Both the position numbers and the translations under genes were made by a program. Below the pieces are notes generated by a model. The model saw nothing but the letters and a program-made list of their open reading frames with translations. It was not told the origin of the DNA and did no database searches. Below, piece by piece: positions 43,958-52,860 of a stretch of DNA of 64,000 nt. Origin of the DNA: UBA2767 sp965228625 (GTDB lineage Bacteria; Pseudomonadota; Alphaproteobacteria; Rhizobiales; Methyloligellaceae); contig OZ245829.1 of NCBI GenBank assembly GCA_965228625.1, positions 1,240,001 to 1,304,000 of the forward strand, given 5' to 3'. Positions within the stretch are counted from its first letter, which is position 1. Every line of letters starts with the position of its first letter.

Positions 43958-45729
43958 CAGTTTCCGCGTCCAGGTCCAAAGGTCTCGTCCACGTTGCGCG
44001 ACGGCACGACCGGGGCTGCCGGCGCTCGTATCGCTTCAATGACGTTGTCGCGTGGTCCCATCATGTGAACCGTACCATTGCGCAAGAACAATATGCTGTC
44101 GACGTTGCGAAGAAGGCTCGGACGATGGGCAATGATGATAACGGTGCTGCCCCTCTCGCGCAGCTTCTCCAGAGCCTGAACGAGCGCTGACTCGCCGGTC
44201 AGGTCCAGATTTGAGTTCGGTTCATCGAGCACGACAAGTCTGGGGTTTCCGTACGCTGCTCGGGCAAGACCGATCTTCTGACGCTGTCCCCCCGACAGCG
44301 CCATCCCACCGGGGCCGACACGGGTGTCGTAACCTTGCGGCAACCGGAGAATATCATCGTGGACGCCCGCAATCGAAGCAGCCGTATAGGCCAGTTCCTT
44401 GTCGGGCGCCGCCAGACGGGCGATGTTCTCTACGACGGTTCCGTTGAAGAGTTCGATGTCCTGCGGCACGTAACCTAAGTATTGCCCGCGGTCATCGGAG
44501 CTCCAGGTCGAAAGATCGACGCCGTCGAGCCGCGCATGACCCAGCCGGGGCTTCAGATTGCCGACCAACAGCCGCGCAAGCGTGGATTTCCCCGATGCCG
44601 TGGGTCCGATGAGCCCCAGACTTTGTCCGGCTCTCAGTTCGAAGGTGATGTTGCGAAGAACCGGTTCCTTTTGCCCGGGATAGGCAAAGCTCAGACCCTC
44701 GACACGGAGATTGCCTTGAGGCGGGCGCATCGCGACCTGTTGCGCGGGCTGCTGCTCGGTCCCCAGGGACTGCTTCAGGCGCCGGTAGGAGGCCATCGCG
44801 ACAATCGCCGAACGCCAGAGCGACGTGGCCTGTTCGACCGGGGCGAGCGCGCGCGCGGTCAGAATGGATCCCGCGATCATTCCGCCTGCAGTCAGTTCAT
44901 TTTGCAGGACCAGCCAGGCCCCGAGACCCATAATTCCGATTTGCAGGACCATACGGATCGATTTTGATGATGCGGAAATCAGTCCGCTGATCTTGGAGGC
45001 GCTGGTCTGTTTGTCGAGCGACAGATTGGTGGCCTGTGCCCAGCGCGCGATGACGTTGGGAATCATGCCCATCGCGTGTATGACGTCGGCGTTTCGAACC
45101 GCTGCCTGCACGTCGTCCTGCGCATGTGTCCCGAACTGTCCGGACAGCATAAGCGGGCTGCGCGTCAACATGTCGTTCACCAGCCCGAGAATCAACAGGA
45201 CAATCGCGCCGCAAAGAGCCACCCAGCCGAGCATCGGATGAAGCAGGAAAATGGCCGCCAGGAAAATCGGCGTCCAGGGCGCGTCAAGGATTGGAAAGAC
45301 CGCCGGTCCGATGAGAAAACTGCGAACCTGCGAGAGATCGCGCAAGACGCCTGTCGAGGCGTTCTTGTTGTCTAGGGCGCTGGCGAGGCTCGCCCTGAGC
45401 GCCGAGCTGCCCGAGAATCGCTCGAGCCAGATGCCCACATTGACCATGACCCGGCCGCGGGCGATGTCCAGACCCCAGAAGATGACAAATGCAAAAATGG
45501 CCAGAAGCGTCAGGTAGGCCAGCGTCTCGGTGCTGCGGCTCGTCAAAACGCGATCAAAGACCTGCAACGTGTACAACGGGGCCACGAGCATCAGCAGGTT
45601 CAGCGCAAGGCTGAAAGCGAACGCCGTGCCAAATCCCGCCCGGCATCGCCTGATCGCTTCATTCAGCGAGCGAACCTGCTTTTGATCGTGTCCAGACGCC
45701 ATATGAACGTGTCCTGGATCGGCCGTCAT
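43957..45729 (-). CDS. Type I secretion ABC exporter (PrsD/HlyB-like permease-ATPase)
   Basis: 590 residues. The N-terminal half has about six membrane helices (FAFSLALNLLMLVAPLYTLQ, LTLLAIFAFVIFWGLDIARG, ILDAPWTPIFLAAIFLLHP). The C-terminal ATPase has Walker A GPTASGKSTLARLLVG, signature LSGGQRQKIGLARAAYG, Walker B LVVLDEPNSNLDL and H-loop IIIAHRPS. No N-terminal peptidase domain, so the substrate probably carries a C-terminal secretion signal. No RTX-type substrate is seen in the window. Proximity to the polysaccharide genes recalls the PrsDE system that exports EPS glycanases in rhizobia. Confidence 0.92.
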   Translation of the reverse strand: MTADPGHVHMASGHDQKQVRSLNEAIRRCRAGFGTAFAFSLALNLLMLVAPLYTLQVFDRVLTSRSTETLAYLTLLAIFAFVIFWGLDIARGRVMVNVGIWLERFSGSSALRASLASALDNKNASTGVLRDLSQVRSFLIGPAVFPILDAPWTPIFLAAIFLLHPMLGWVALCGAIVLLILGLVNDMLTRSPLMLSGQFGTHAQDDVQAAVRNADVIHAMGMIPNVIARWAQATNLSLDKQTSASKISGLISASSKSIRMVLQIGIMGLGAWLVLQNELTAGGMIAGSILTARALAPVEQATSLWRSAIVAMASYRRLKQSLGTEQQPAQQVAMRPPQGNLRVEGLSFAYPGQKEPVLRNITFELRAGQSLGLIGPTASGKSTLARLLVGNLKPRLGHARLDGVDLSTWSSDDRGQYLGYVPQDIELFNGTVVENIARLAAPDKELAYTAASIAGVHDDILRLPQGYDTRVGPGGMALSGGQRQKIGLARAAYGNPRLVVLDEPNSNLDLTGESALVQALEKLRERGSTVIIIAHRPSLLRNVDSILFLRNGTVHMMGPRDNVIEAIRAPAAPVVPSRNVDETFGPGRGN

Positions 45730-46061
45730 TCACTTCCAAAAATCGAACCGAGGCAGCGCAAGAGCCGCGGGTCCCACCTTCTTATAGCCCGGATTAGCAA
45801 CTCCGGGTTGATTTCCCTTTAATCCGACGTTTCAGCACCGTGATTAACGAGCACCCCGCAGCGCCTGGCATGCCAGCAAACTTGGGCATTCTGCGAGCAA
45901 TGTCAGGACGCTCGGCTTGTAAGATTGAATTGTGCCCAAAATGCCACTGTTGCTTGGAATTCCACCACGAGTTGCGGTTGAAGAAATTGACAACGAATCA
46001 TCTTGTCTTCAATACTTTGCGCGAGCCAGTTATGACATTTTATATTTTTGGGGTACGGGGC
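45730..46061. other. Divergent promoter region, exporter versus Wza-like gene
   Basis: This gap of about 330 bases is lower in GC than its neighbours. No supported gene. A hairpin (CCCGGA-TCCGGG) sits at 45788-45807, and a sigma-70-like promoter for the plus strand at 45987-46016. The minus-strand promoter for the exporter is not evident. Confidence 0.5.
45987..46016 (+). promoter_or_regulatory. Sigma-70-type promoter of the Wza-like gene
   Basis: A perfect TTGACA (45987-45992) is followed after 18 bases by AATACT (46011-46016). It lies about 45 bases before the preferred start of the Wza-like gene at 46062. Confidence 0.5.
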
Positions 46062-46667
46062 ATGCGGCTCGGTCTGACATTCGCGTTCTTGCTGATGTTC
46101 GTTGCCAAGGCTTTGGCTGCCTACCAGCTTCAGTCTGGCGACGTGCTTGCGATTTCTGTATGGCAAGATCCGAAACTTGATCGGCAAGTGGTGGTTGCTC
46201 CGGACGGGCGGATTTCCTTTCCGCTCGCGGGACAGATTCGGGCGGGAGGTCTGACGATTGACCGGCTCGAAGATGAATTGGCTCGGAGACTGCAAGACAA
46301 CTACAAAGAAAAGCTCGACGTGACTGTCAGCCTCATCAGACAGAAGCTCGAATTGCAGGAACCCGAACGCGTGCCCGAGATCATCGGGCAGGACATATTT
46401 GTTACCGGGGAAGTCAAACAGGCAGGACGGTTCACCGTAACCAAACCAACAACGGTTTTGCAGGCTATCGCGCTCGCAGGCGGCTTGGATATTTTTGCCG
46501 CCAAGGGACGCATAGTTATCCAAAGGAAGATGAATGGGGAGGACGTACTTATCCCCTTCAACTACCGTGCTGCGGTCAATGGAAGAGATCCCTGGAGTAA
46601 CATTTATCTTCAAGAGGGGGACGTCGTCATCGTACCGGAGCGGGGGCTGCTAAAAGGTCTGTTCTAG
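46062..46667 (+). CDS. Polysaccharide export protein (Wza/EpsA-like, Poly_export + SLBB)
   Basis: 201 residues from the ATG at 46062, which gives a clean signal peptide (RLGLTFAFLLMFVAKALAA). ATG 46032 is an alternative in frame; the frame also extends to GTG 45840. The Poly_export domain (YQLQSGDVLAISVWQDPKL, VAPDGRISFPLAGQIRAGG) is followed by one SLBB-type segment (IFVTGEVKQAGRF, VLQAIALAGGLDIFA) and ends in YLQEGDVVIVPE. It is an outer-membrane or periplasmic export-channel component for the polysaccharide. Shorter than Wza (~380), and no lipobox cysteine is seen at the cleavage site. Confidence 0.85.
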   Translation: MRLGLTFAFLLMFVAKALAAYQLQSGDVLAISVWQDPKLDRQVVVAPDGRISFPLAGQIRAGGLTIDRLEDELARRLQDNYKEKLDVTVSLIRQKLELQEPERVPEIIGQDIFVTGEVKQAGRFTVTKPTTVLQAIALAGGLDIFAAKGRIVIQRKMNGEDVLIPFNYRAAVNGRDPWSNIYLQEGDVVIVPERGLLKGLF

Positions 46668-48148
46668 TGCGGGACCTTGGCGCGGCGACCCGATGCTGTG
46701 CGGTGAGCTGCCCGAGAGCGTTCACCGCAGCGATGTCGGTCGCGGCGGTCTTGTGGGTTGCATTGCCGGGCAGCGCGGTCGCCGGTGATCCCTGGATCGA
46801 GTCACTTTCGAAAAACGTGATGTATGGCATCGGAGGTGCCATTGCGGCGACCAAGATCCTGCTCGGCGATGAGCTGACCGTGTCAACCAGGTTGGATCAG
46901 GAGGTCGAGATCAGCGACAACATCGCCCTTGATGTCGATCCGCCGGGCGGAGCCGCCATAAGCACGACGAGCGCGGCGACCGGAGCCATCACGACGACAC
47001 ACAGAACCCGTGAGCTCGAGTTCCGGGCGACGGCAGAGAAGGTGGACGTCACGGGGCCCGGCGATCCGGGCAACCTTGAATCTGAAAACGAGTACTACTT
47101 CTCCAGGTACAACAATTCGCAGAAGCGGTTCACCTACAATGTCCGGTCCGCCCGCACGATTCAGAATGCGGCGGCGGCGCAGTTGCAGGATTCGACCATA
47201 CCGACGCTCGAAGATACGCCGGGCGACCCGGACACCGGCGGCACGATCACGCAATTGCAGACCGACAACGTGACATCGGTGGACGAGGTGCAGGAGACGT
47301 TCATCGTCGGCGGTGATATCGCGCTGCAACTCAATGAGAGGAACGCGCTGTTCTTCAGCGCCGAGGCCGTACAACAGTCCTTCACCGACGTGGTCGACTC
47401 GAACACGACGAATGGGGGCACCACTTCGGAACTGGTTGACAGCGAGACCATCACCACGGCTCTCGCTTATACGAGGCAACTCTCAGAGGCAGCAAACCTG
47501 ACAGCGAGCGTCAGCAATCAGGACTTCAGACCGGGCGATGAAGGCGACAGCCGCAAGATAGAGACCCGCGGCATCCTGGACGTGCAGGTTTCTCCAAGAC
47601 TGAAGATGACATTCGACGGCGGCGTCGCGTTTGTGAGTGGCGAGGGCGAAGCCACCGACGGCGGTCTGGTCAGCGGATCGGGAAGCAGCACCGCTTTCGT
47701 CGGTGCGTTCGGGTTCAACTACGATCTGAAGAGAACCTCGATTTCGTTTGAAGTTTCGCGGCAAGTCTCTCCAACCTCAACAGGCGATCTGGAGCTCGTT
47801 GAAGGTACTGGAATCAGCATCGACCACAAAATAAACAGCCGTTCCAGCGTGACGCTTAATGCCCGATATACGAAGCAAACCAATCCACCCGAATTCGCCT
47901 TCTCAGGCGGAGGTACGGTGAACCAGGTTGTTGTCACGGGATCGGGGTCGGATCGAGAGCTGATCCGCGTCTCGCCAACCTATTCAATCAGCTTCACACC
48001 CGGATGGGCGGCCAGTGTCGCCTACGAATACGCGCGCGAAATCAGCAGCGCGTCAGGGACGACAAACTCAGGCGGCGGGGGAGACGCAGTGGCCGAGTCC
48101 AACAGCGTCTTTTTCGCGGTCACACGCTCTTTTCCGGTTGAACGCTGA
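46667..48148 (+). CDS. Outer-membrane beta-barrel protein of the exopolysaccharide locus
   Basis: 493 residues from the GTG at 46667, which overlaps the stop of the Wza-like gene by one base. The N-terminal region has a long signal (AMSVAAVLWVALPGSAVAG); the rest alternates short polar and hydrophobic strands with Ser/Thr/Gly/Asp-rich loops, and ends in a typical strand SVFFAVTRSFPVER. Strand-type segments such as TYNVRSARTIQN, FGFNYDLKRTSISFEVS and AASVAYEYAREI support a barrel. In EpsL/VpsM-type systems such proteins work beside Wza. Function inferred from position. Confidence 0.7.
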   Translation: MRDLGAATRCCAVSCPRAFTAAMSVAAVLWVALPGSAVAGDPWIESLSKNVMYGIGGAIAATKILLGDELTVSTRLDQEVEISDNIALDVDPPGGAAISTTSAATGAITTTHRTRELEFRATAEKVDVTGPGDPGNLESENEYYFSRYNNSQKRFTYNVRSARTIQNAAAAQLQDSTIPTLEDTPGDPDTGGTITQLQTDNVTSVDEVQETFIVGGDIALQLNERNALFFSAEAVQQSFTDVVDSNTTNGGTTSELVDSETITTALAYTRQLSEAANLTASVSNQDFRPGDEGDSRKIETRGILDVQVSPRLKMTFDGGVAFVSGEGEATDGGLVSGSGSSTAFVGAFGFNYDLKRTSISFEVSRQVSPTSTGDLELVEGTGISIDHKINSRSSVTLNARYTKQTNPPEFAFSGGGTVNQVVVTGSGSDRELIRVSPTYSISFTPGWAASVAYEYAREISSASGTTNSGGGGDAVAESNSVFFAVTRSFPVER

Positions 48149-48468
48149 CAATGGTGACGGACGAATGAACATGCGTTTTCGCCGCGAAGACCGATTGACG
48201 TTTTGTCGCCGCCGTGTCATCCGGCGGTGTCAGTTTCACGCTCGAAAACGGGCGTCTGCTTATGTGGACCGATGCGAAAAAAGGCAGCTTGATACCTCAG
48301 CTTCCGCCCTTGCACCGACCCGGCCGCCGGCCCATATACCAGTAGGGCGTTTTCGCAATTTTCACAGCTCTAATAATCGCGTTTACGTGCAATCAGCGGT
48401 TGTCACCAATCTGTTAACACGTTAGCGTAAACGATCGTGAGTTAGGGCGTTTTGACGGTGGTGTTTCA
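48149..48468 (+). promoter_or_regulatory. Promoter region of the phosphoglycosyl transferase gene with repeats
   Basis: This 320-base gap has no gene. It contains an 11-base direct repeat TAGGGCGTTTT at 48343 and 48443, exactly 100 bases apart, and an inverted pair CGTTTACG (48380-48387) and CGTAAACG (48426-48433). These look like regulator sites for the glycosylation genes. Confidence 0.5.
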
Positions 48469-49962
48469 GTGAGTCTGGTCGAACTCGTTACTACGAGAGC
48501 GCGCTCACTAGGTGAGTTTGCACCTCTCAGCAGTGTGAGCACGGCGCGGGGGCGGTTGTGGTCGCGCAAGATGGTCGCCGATTTCCTGGCGATGGTCGAT
48601 GTTGCCCTTGTCATAGGCTGCGCGGTCGTCGCGAAATGGGTCTATCTTGACTGGTACGCCGGTTACACGGCACCGCTGGCGCCCTATCTGAGTGTCGCCG
48701 CATTGGCCGGCCTGTTCGCCCATTTCTCACTCAAGAGAAACGGTTTGTATGAACCGCAGGCCATTTCTCAATCCCACGGCAGAAACAAGAAGATCCTGAT
48801 GGGCCTCTGCGGCGCATTCCTGATTCTGATTGCCATCGGCTATATCCTGAAAGACGCCCACTACTATTCCCGCGGCTGGTTGATGATGTGGTTCTTCATG
48901 AGCCTTGTTCTCATCGTCGCCGCTCACCGCGTTTCGATTTTCTCCGTAAGGCGCCTGATCGATCGCGGGTACTTTCATCGCAATGTCGCGATATACGGAG
49001 CGGGACGTCTGGGTCATCGCCTGAGCGAGTTCCTGTCTCAGAATGACTACGGCTTGAATGTCGTCGGCCTGTTCGACGATCGAGACCAGTCTCGACGGCG
49101 CAATGGCAAATCAGAGTCGCCTGTGCTCGGCGGACTTGACGATCTTGTAACGCTGTCACGGGCGTTTTCGGTCGACCGCATCATACTGGCGGTGCCCGCA
49201 TCGTCGAATGCAAACGTCGAACGCATCAACAACGTTCTTGCTCATCTGACCCAGCTCCCAAGCGAGGTCTATCTGTGCACGGACTTCGCGTCCTTCAATC
49301 TGCGGTATCCACGGATCAGCTACGTTGGTCCTTTGGGATTGCTCGAACTCCAGTCCAAACCTCTGGGCGACTGGGACCGTGTGTCCAAAACGGCCGTGGA
49401 CTATGTCGGCAGCATCCTCGCGCTGATGTTTCTTGCACCGTTGTTCGCCTTGGTTGCGATTGCGATCAAGCTCGACTCTCGGGGGCCCGTGTTCTTTCGC
49501 CAGCGGCGGCACGGTTTTAACCACGAGATTATCAATGTCTTGAAGTTTCGCACCATGACCGTCATGGAAGATGGAGCGGATTTTCAACAAGCCAAACGAA
49601 ATGACCACCGTGTGACGAGAGTTGGCAAATTCCTTCGTCGCACAAGTATCGATGAGCTACCGCAGTTCTGGAATGTGCTCCGCGGCGAGATGTCGATTGT
49701 TGGCCCACGGCCACACGCGATCGCCCACAACGAGCAGTTCTTCACGGTGTTCCAGGACTATGCGACGCGGCACAAGGTGAAACCCGGCATTACCGGATGG
49801 GCGCAGATCAATGGGTGCCGGGGCGAAACCGACACAGAGGAGAAAATGCGGAAACGGGTCGATCTTGACCTCCAGTACATCAGGGACTGGACAATCTGGC
49901 TCGATTTTTCGATCATTATCAGGACTGCCTTCACCGTGCTCAAGGGCACGAACGCCCATTAG
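48469..49962 (+). CDS. Undecaprenyl-phosphate sugar-1-phosphate transferase (WcaJ/PHPT-like)
   Basis: 497 residues from a GTG. Four N-terminal membrane helices (DVALVIGCAVVAKWVYL, YLSVAALAGLFAHFSL, MGLCGAFLILIAIGYIL, WFFMSLVLIVAAHR), a CoA/NAD-like middle domain (IYGAGRLGHRLSEFLS, GLFDDRDQSRRR) and a fifth helix before the bacterial sugar-transferase domain: GPVFFRQRRHGFNHEI, LKFRTMTV, RRTSIDELPQFWNVL, MSIVGPRPHA, VKPGITGWAQINGCRGET. It starts each polysaccharide repeat unit by moving glucose-1-phosphate or galactose-1-phosphate to undecaprenyl phosphate. Confidence 0.93.
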   Translation: MSLVELVTTRARSLGEFAPLSSVSTARGRLWSRKMVADFLAMVDVALVIGCAVVAKWVYLDWYAGYTAPLAPYLSVAALAGLFAHFSLKRNGLYEPQAISQSHGRNKKILMGLCGAFLILIAIGYILKDAHYYSRGWLMMWFFMSLVLIVAAHRVSIFSVRRLIDRGYFHRNVAIYGAGRLGHRLSEFLSQNDYGLNVVGLFDDRDQSRRRNGKSESPVLGGLDDLVTLSRAFSVDRIILAVPASSNANVERINNVLAHLTQLPSEVYLCTDFASFNLRYPRISYVGPLGLLELQSKPLGDWDRVSKTAVDYVGSILALMFLAPLFALVAIAIKLDSRGPVFFRQRRHGFNHEIINVLKFRTMTVMEDGADFQQAKRNDHRVTRVGKFLRRTSIDELPQFWNVLRGEMSIVGPRPHAIAHNEQFFTVFQDYATRHKVKPGITGWAQINGCRGETDTEEKMRKRVDLDLQYIRDWTIWLDFSIIIRTAFTVLKGTNAH

Positions 49963-50154
49963 GCGAGTCCTCTCGGGCACCTGAAAGATGAGTGCCTGTT
50001 CTACGTCGTGAGGGATTTTCGGGATCGCGTGCCACGAGATTGGGTAGCGGATCAATGATCACGCAACGTTTGAATTGCCTTCGTCGGGCCGTGTCCCGTG
50101 ACGATAAACGGCCATGTTTCCCGAGGGCCATGTGAACCAGTAGCGGTCGGTGTT

Positions 50155-51024
50155 ATGTACGAGTCGTTTTACGGCCTGAGTGAGAAGCCCTTCTCCATTC
50201 TTCCGGACCCCAGTTTCATCTACTGGGCGAAGAGCCACCGCTTCGCATTTTCGATGCTCGAATACGGCGTGATGAACGGCGCCGGTTTCACCGTCATTAC
50301 CGGCGAGATCGGAAGCGGGAAGACCACGCTTGTGCGGGAGCTCCTGAAGAACATTGACGATGACGGAATGACCGTCGGACTGCTTTCTCAAACCAGTTTC
50401 ACCGAAGGTGAGCTGTTGCCCTGGCTGATGATGACGCTCGAGCAGCCGTTTGAGGAGCAATCCAATATCGCGCTCTACACGGCATTCCAGGAATATCTGG
50501 CCAAAGAGTTCGCAAACGGCAGAAGAACGGTCATCATTATCGACGAAGCTCAGAACCTCCCCACGAAACTGCTCGAAGAGCTTCGGATGCTGTCGAACAT
50601 AAACGCCGACAAGGACCACATTCTCCAGGTGATCCTTCTTGGTCAGCCGCAATTGAAAGAGCGGCTTCGTCAGCCGGAACTCGCTCAGTTCGCGCAACGC
50701 GTGTCGTCCGACTTCCACCTGTGCTCGCTGGATGAGGATGAGGTCGAAAGGTACATTGCGCACCGCCTCGTTGTGGCCGGCGGCAGCCGGTCGTTGTTCA
50801 CCTCCGCCGCGTGTCGCCGCATTCACAATGTGAGCCGCGGCGTACCCCGCATCGTCAACATCCTGTGTGACACGGCACTCGTTTACGGGTTTGCCAGCGA
50901 GGCGGACAAGATCACCGAGCGAATAATCAATTCGGTCGTCAAGAGCAAATCCGACTATGGCTTGTTCCCGTTCGATTCCGATCGAGCCGATGGCCTCCAT
51001 CTGAAGCCCGTTAACAGTCTGTAG
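50155..51024 (+). CDS. ExeA-like AAA ATPase of a PEP-CTERM/EPS-type locus
   Basis: 289 residues from the ATG at 50155; the frame reaches 50098. The start YESFYGLSEKPFSILPDP is the hallmark of ExeA/XrtA-associated ATPases. Walker A is GEIGSGKTTLVREL (near 50), Walker B VIIIDEAQNLPTKLL, then LQVILLGQPQLKERL and a C-terminal RGVPRIVNILCDTAL helical region. In EPS/exosortase loci the protein takes part in polysaccharide assembly; it has no peptidoglycan-binding domain here. No exosortase gene lies in the window. Confidence 0.88.
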   Translation: MYESFYGLSEKPFSILPDPSFIYWAKSHRFAFSMLEYGVMNGAGFTVITGEIGSGKTTLVRELLKNIDDDGMTVGLLSQTSFTEGELLPWLMMTLEQPFEEQSNIALYTAFQEYLAKEFANGRRTVIIIDEAQNLPTKLLEELRMLSNINADKDHILQVILLGQPQLKERLRQPELAQFAQRVSSDFHLCSLDEDEVERYIAHRLVVAGGSRSLFTSAACRRIHNVSRGVPRIVNILCDTALVYGFASEADKITERIINSVVKSKSDYGLFPFDSDRADGLHLKPVNSL

Positions 51025-51263
51025 TCCGCATCGGCGATGGGTCCGGCGACGACACCGTCACCGCCCGACGGGGGTCGGAAGACGCCGATCCGCGGAGCGC
51101 GTTCGCCTGGAAGCCGTATGTCGTCGCGGTATCGAAAAGCTTTAAGTTTCACCCGTATGATCGCCCGAAACCTCGACGATTAACGCTCGCTCCTTGTTTG
51201 CCGAGCAGCGTTTGCCACAAATGTTGTAGTGGTATACATCGAGAATTCTGCAACCTTTGGTGA

Positions 51264-52682
51264 GTGACGAGAGCGGCCGTGCCAAGCATGCAAACCCGCA
51301 GCCAAGCCATCCCTGCAGAGAGCAAGCTCGCCGAGGATTCCGATCGAAGGAAGCTGCCGATCCCGGCCGCGCTCCTGTTGCTTTCGCTTGTCTTTCCTTT
51401 CCTGGTTCAGGTCGGCCCGTTGCTCATGTCCGTCAACCGGCTCGTACTGCTGGTCATGGTCATTCCGTGCTTCTTCATGTGGCTTAGCGGCAGGGCCGGC
51501 CCAATTCGCACCGCCGACATTGCGCTCATGCTCATGTGGCTCTGGATCACCATCAGTTTTCTGGTCAACCACGACCTCATGATGACCATCGAAGCCAGTG
51601 GCATCCGTTTCATCGAAACGCTTGGCGCCTATCTCCTGGCACGATGCTACATCAGGGACGCGGAGAGTTTTCACGCGATGGTCTCCCTGCTGTTCATGAT
51701 CATCGTCGCCATGCTGCCGTTCGCGATCTACGAGTCGCTGACCGGACATAACATTCTCCTCGATGTGGCGAATTCCATCTGGTTCTCGGGCCACGATGCG
51801 GTGAAGCAACCGCGATGGGGGCTTGACCGCGTCGAAGGCGTCCTGGTGCACCCGATCCTGTTCGGTGTGTTCTGCGGCGTGGCCATATCCCTGGTTTACT
51901 ATGTCCTTGGCTATGGCGCTTCGTTCTTCAAACGCGTCTTCAAGACCAGCCTTGTCGGACTCACAGCGCTTTTCTCGCTCTCTGCCGGACCGCTGTTGGC
52001 GATCCTGGCACAAGTTCTGTTGATCGGCTGGGACCAGGCCCTGTCAAAAATCAAGGCGCGGTGGAAGATTCTCACCGGCGCGGTGCTGTCGTTTGTCGTC
52101 GCCCTTGAAATCGCGGCAAACCGGAGCACTCCGGAACTGTTCATCCATTATTTCGCGTTCAACAGACACTCCGCGTACAACCGGATCAGGATTTGGCACT
52201 ACGGGACCGAGTCGGTTGCCGAGCATCCGTTGTTCGGTATCGGACGCCACGAATGGGAGCGTGCCTTTTGGATGAGCAGCAGCATGGACATGTTCTGGCT
52301 GGTCCCGGCGGTCCGAAGCGGACTGCCCGCTGCCCTTCTGTTCCAGCTCGCCTTTTTCTCGATATTCCTGACGATCGCTTTCAAGAAGGGGCTCGACGAG
52401 CGCACCTCCAGCTATCGAACCGGCTTCCTCATCTGCATGGTCGGCTTCTATTTGGCGGGATGGACGGTCGACTACTGGAAACAGATCTACGTGCTGTTCA
52501 TGTTCCTTCTCGGCAGCGGGGTATGGATGCTGGACGCGTGCGACGACAAGGTGCCGGCGATCCGAAAAAAGGGCCTTGTGTCAGACGACACAACGACGCC
52601 GGATCGCGGCAAACACGCCACGCCCAATAAGCCTGCCATCCGGCACAGTATTCCGGCCACGCCGCGGCGGCCAAAAGCGTGA
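51264..52682 (+). CDS. O-antigen ligase/polymerase-like membrane protein
   Basis: 472 residues from a GTG at 51264 (ATG 51288 is an alternative). Ten or more membrane segments (LLLLSLVFPFLVQVGPLLM, LLFMIIVAMLPFAIYESL, LVGLTALFSLSAGPLLAIL, FLICMVGFYLAGWTVDYW) and a large periplasmic loop containing RWGLDRVEGVLVHPILFGVF and HPLFGIGRHEWERAF, which is the Wzy_C/WaaL-type region. It probably polymerises or ligates the polysaccharide repeat units. The C-terminal 50 residues are cytoplasmic and polar. Confidence 0.75.
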   Translation: MTRAAVPSMQTRSQAIPAESKLAEDSDRRKLPIPAALLLLSLVFPFLVQVGPLLMSVNRLVLLVMVIPCFFMWLSGRAGPIRTADIALMLMWLWITISFLVNHDLMMTIEASGIRFIETLGAYLLARCYIRDAESFHAMVSLLFMIIVAMLPFAIYESLTGHNILLDVANSIWFSGHDAVKQPRWGLDRVEGVLVHPILFGVFCGVAISLVYYVLGYGASFFKRVFKTSLVGLTALFSLSAGPLLAILAQVLLIGWDQALSKIKARWKILTGAVLSFVVALEIAANRSTPELFIHYFAFNRHSAYNRIRIWHYGTESVAEHPLFGIGRHEWERAFWMSSSMDMFWLVPAVRSGLPAALLFQLAFFSIFLTIAFKKGLDERTSSYRTGFLICMVGFYLAGWTVDYWKQIYVLFMFLLGSGVWMLDACDDKVPAIRKKGLVSDDTTTPDRGKHATPNKPAIRHSIPATPRRPKA

Positions 52683-52860
52683 TGATGCTCGGCGCTCTTG
52701 TATCGGCTGCAGGTGTGATCACGGCGACGCCCGCGTTCGGGACGTCGCCCGGAGCGGCGTGGCGCGTTCATTGCTCGTCCCCCCTGCCCCGACCGGTGTC
52801 CGGCTGCTCCGGCCTTGCCGCGGTCGTTGGCGATGAAGCTATCCCGTGTGAGCGATCCGC

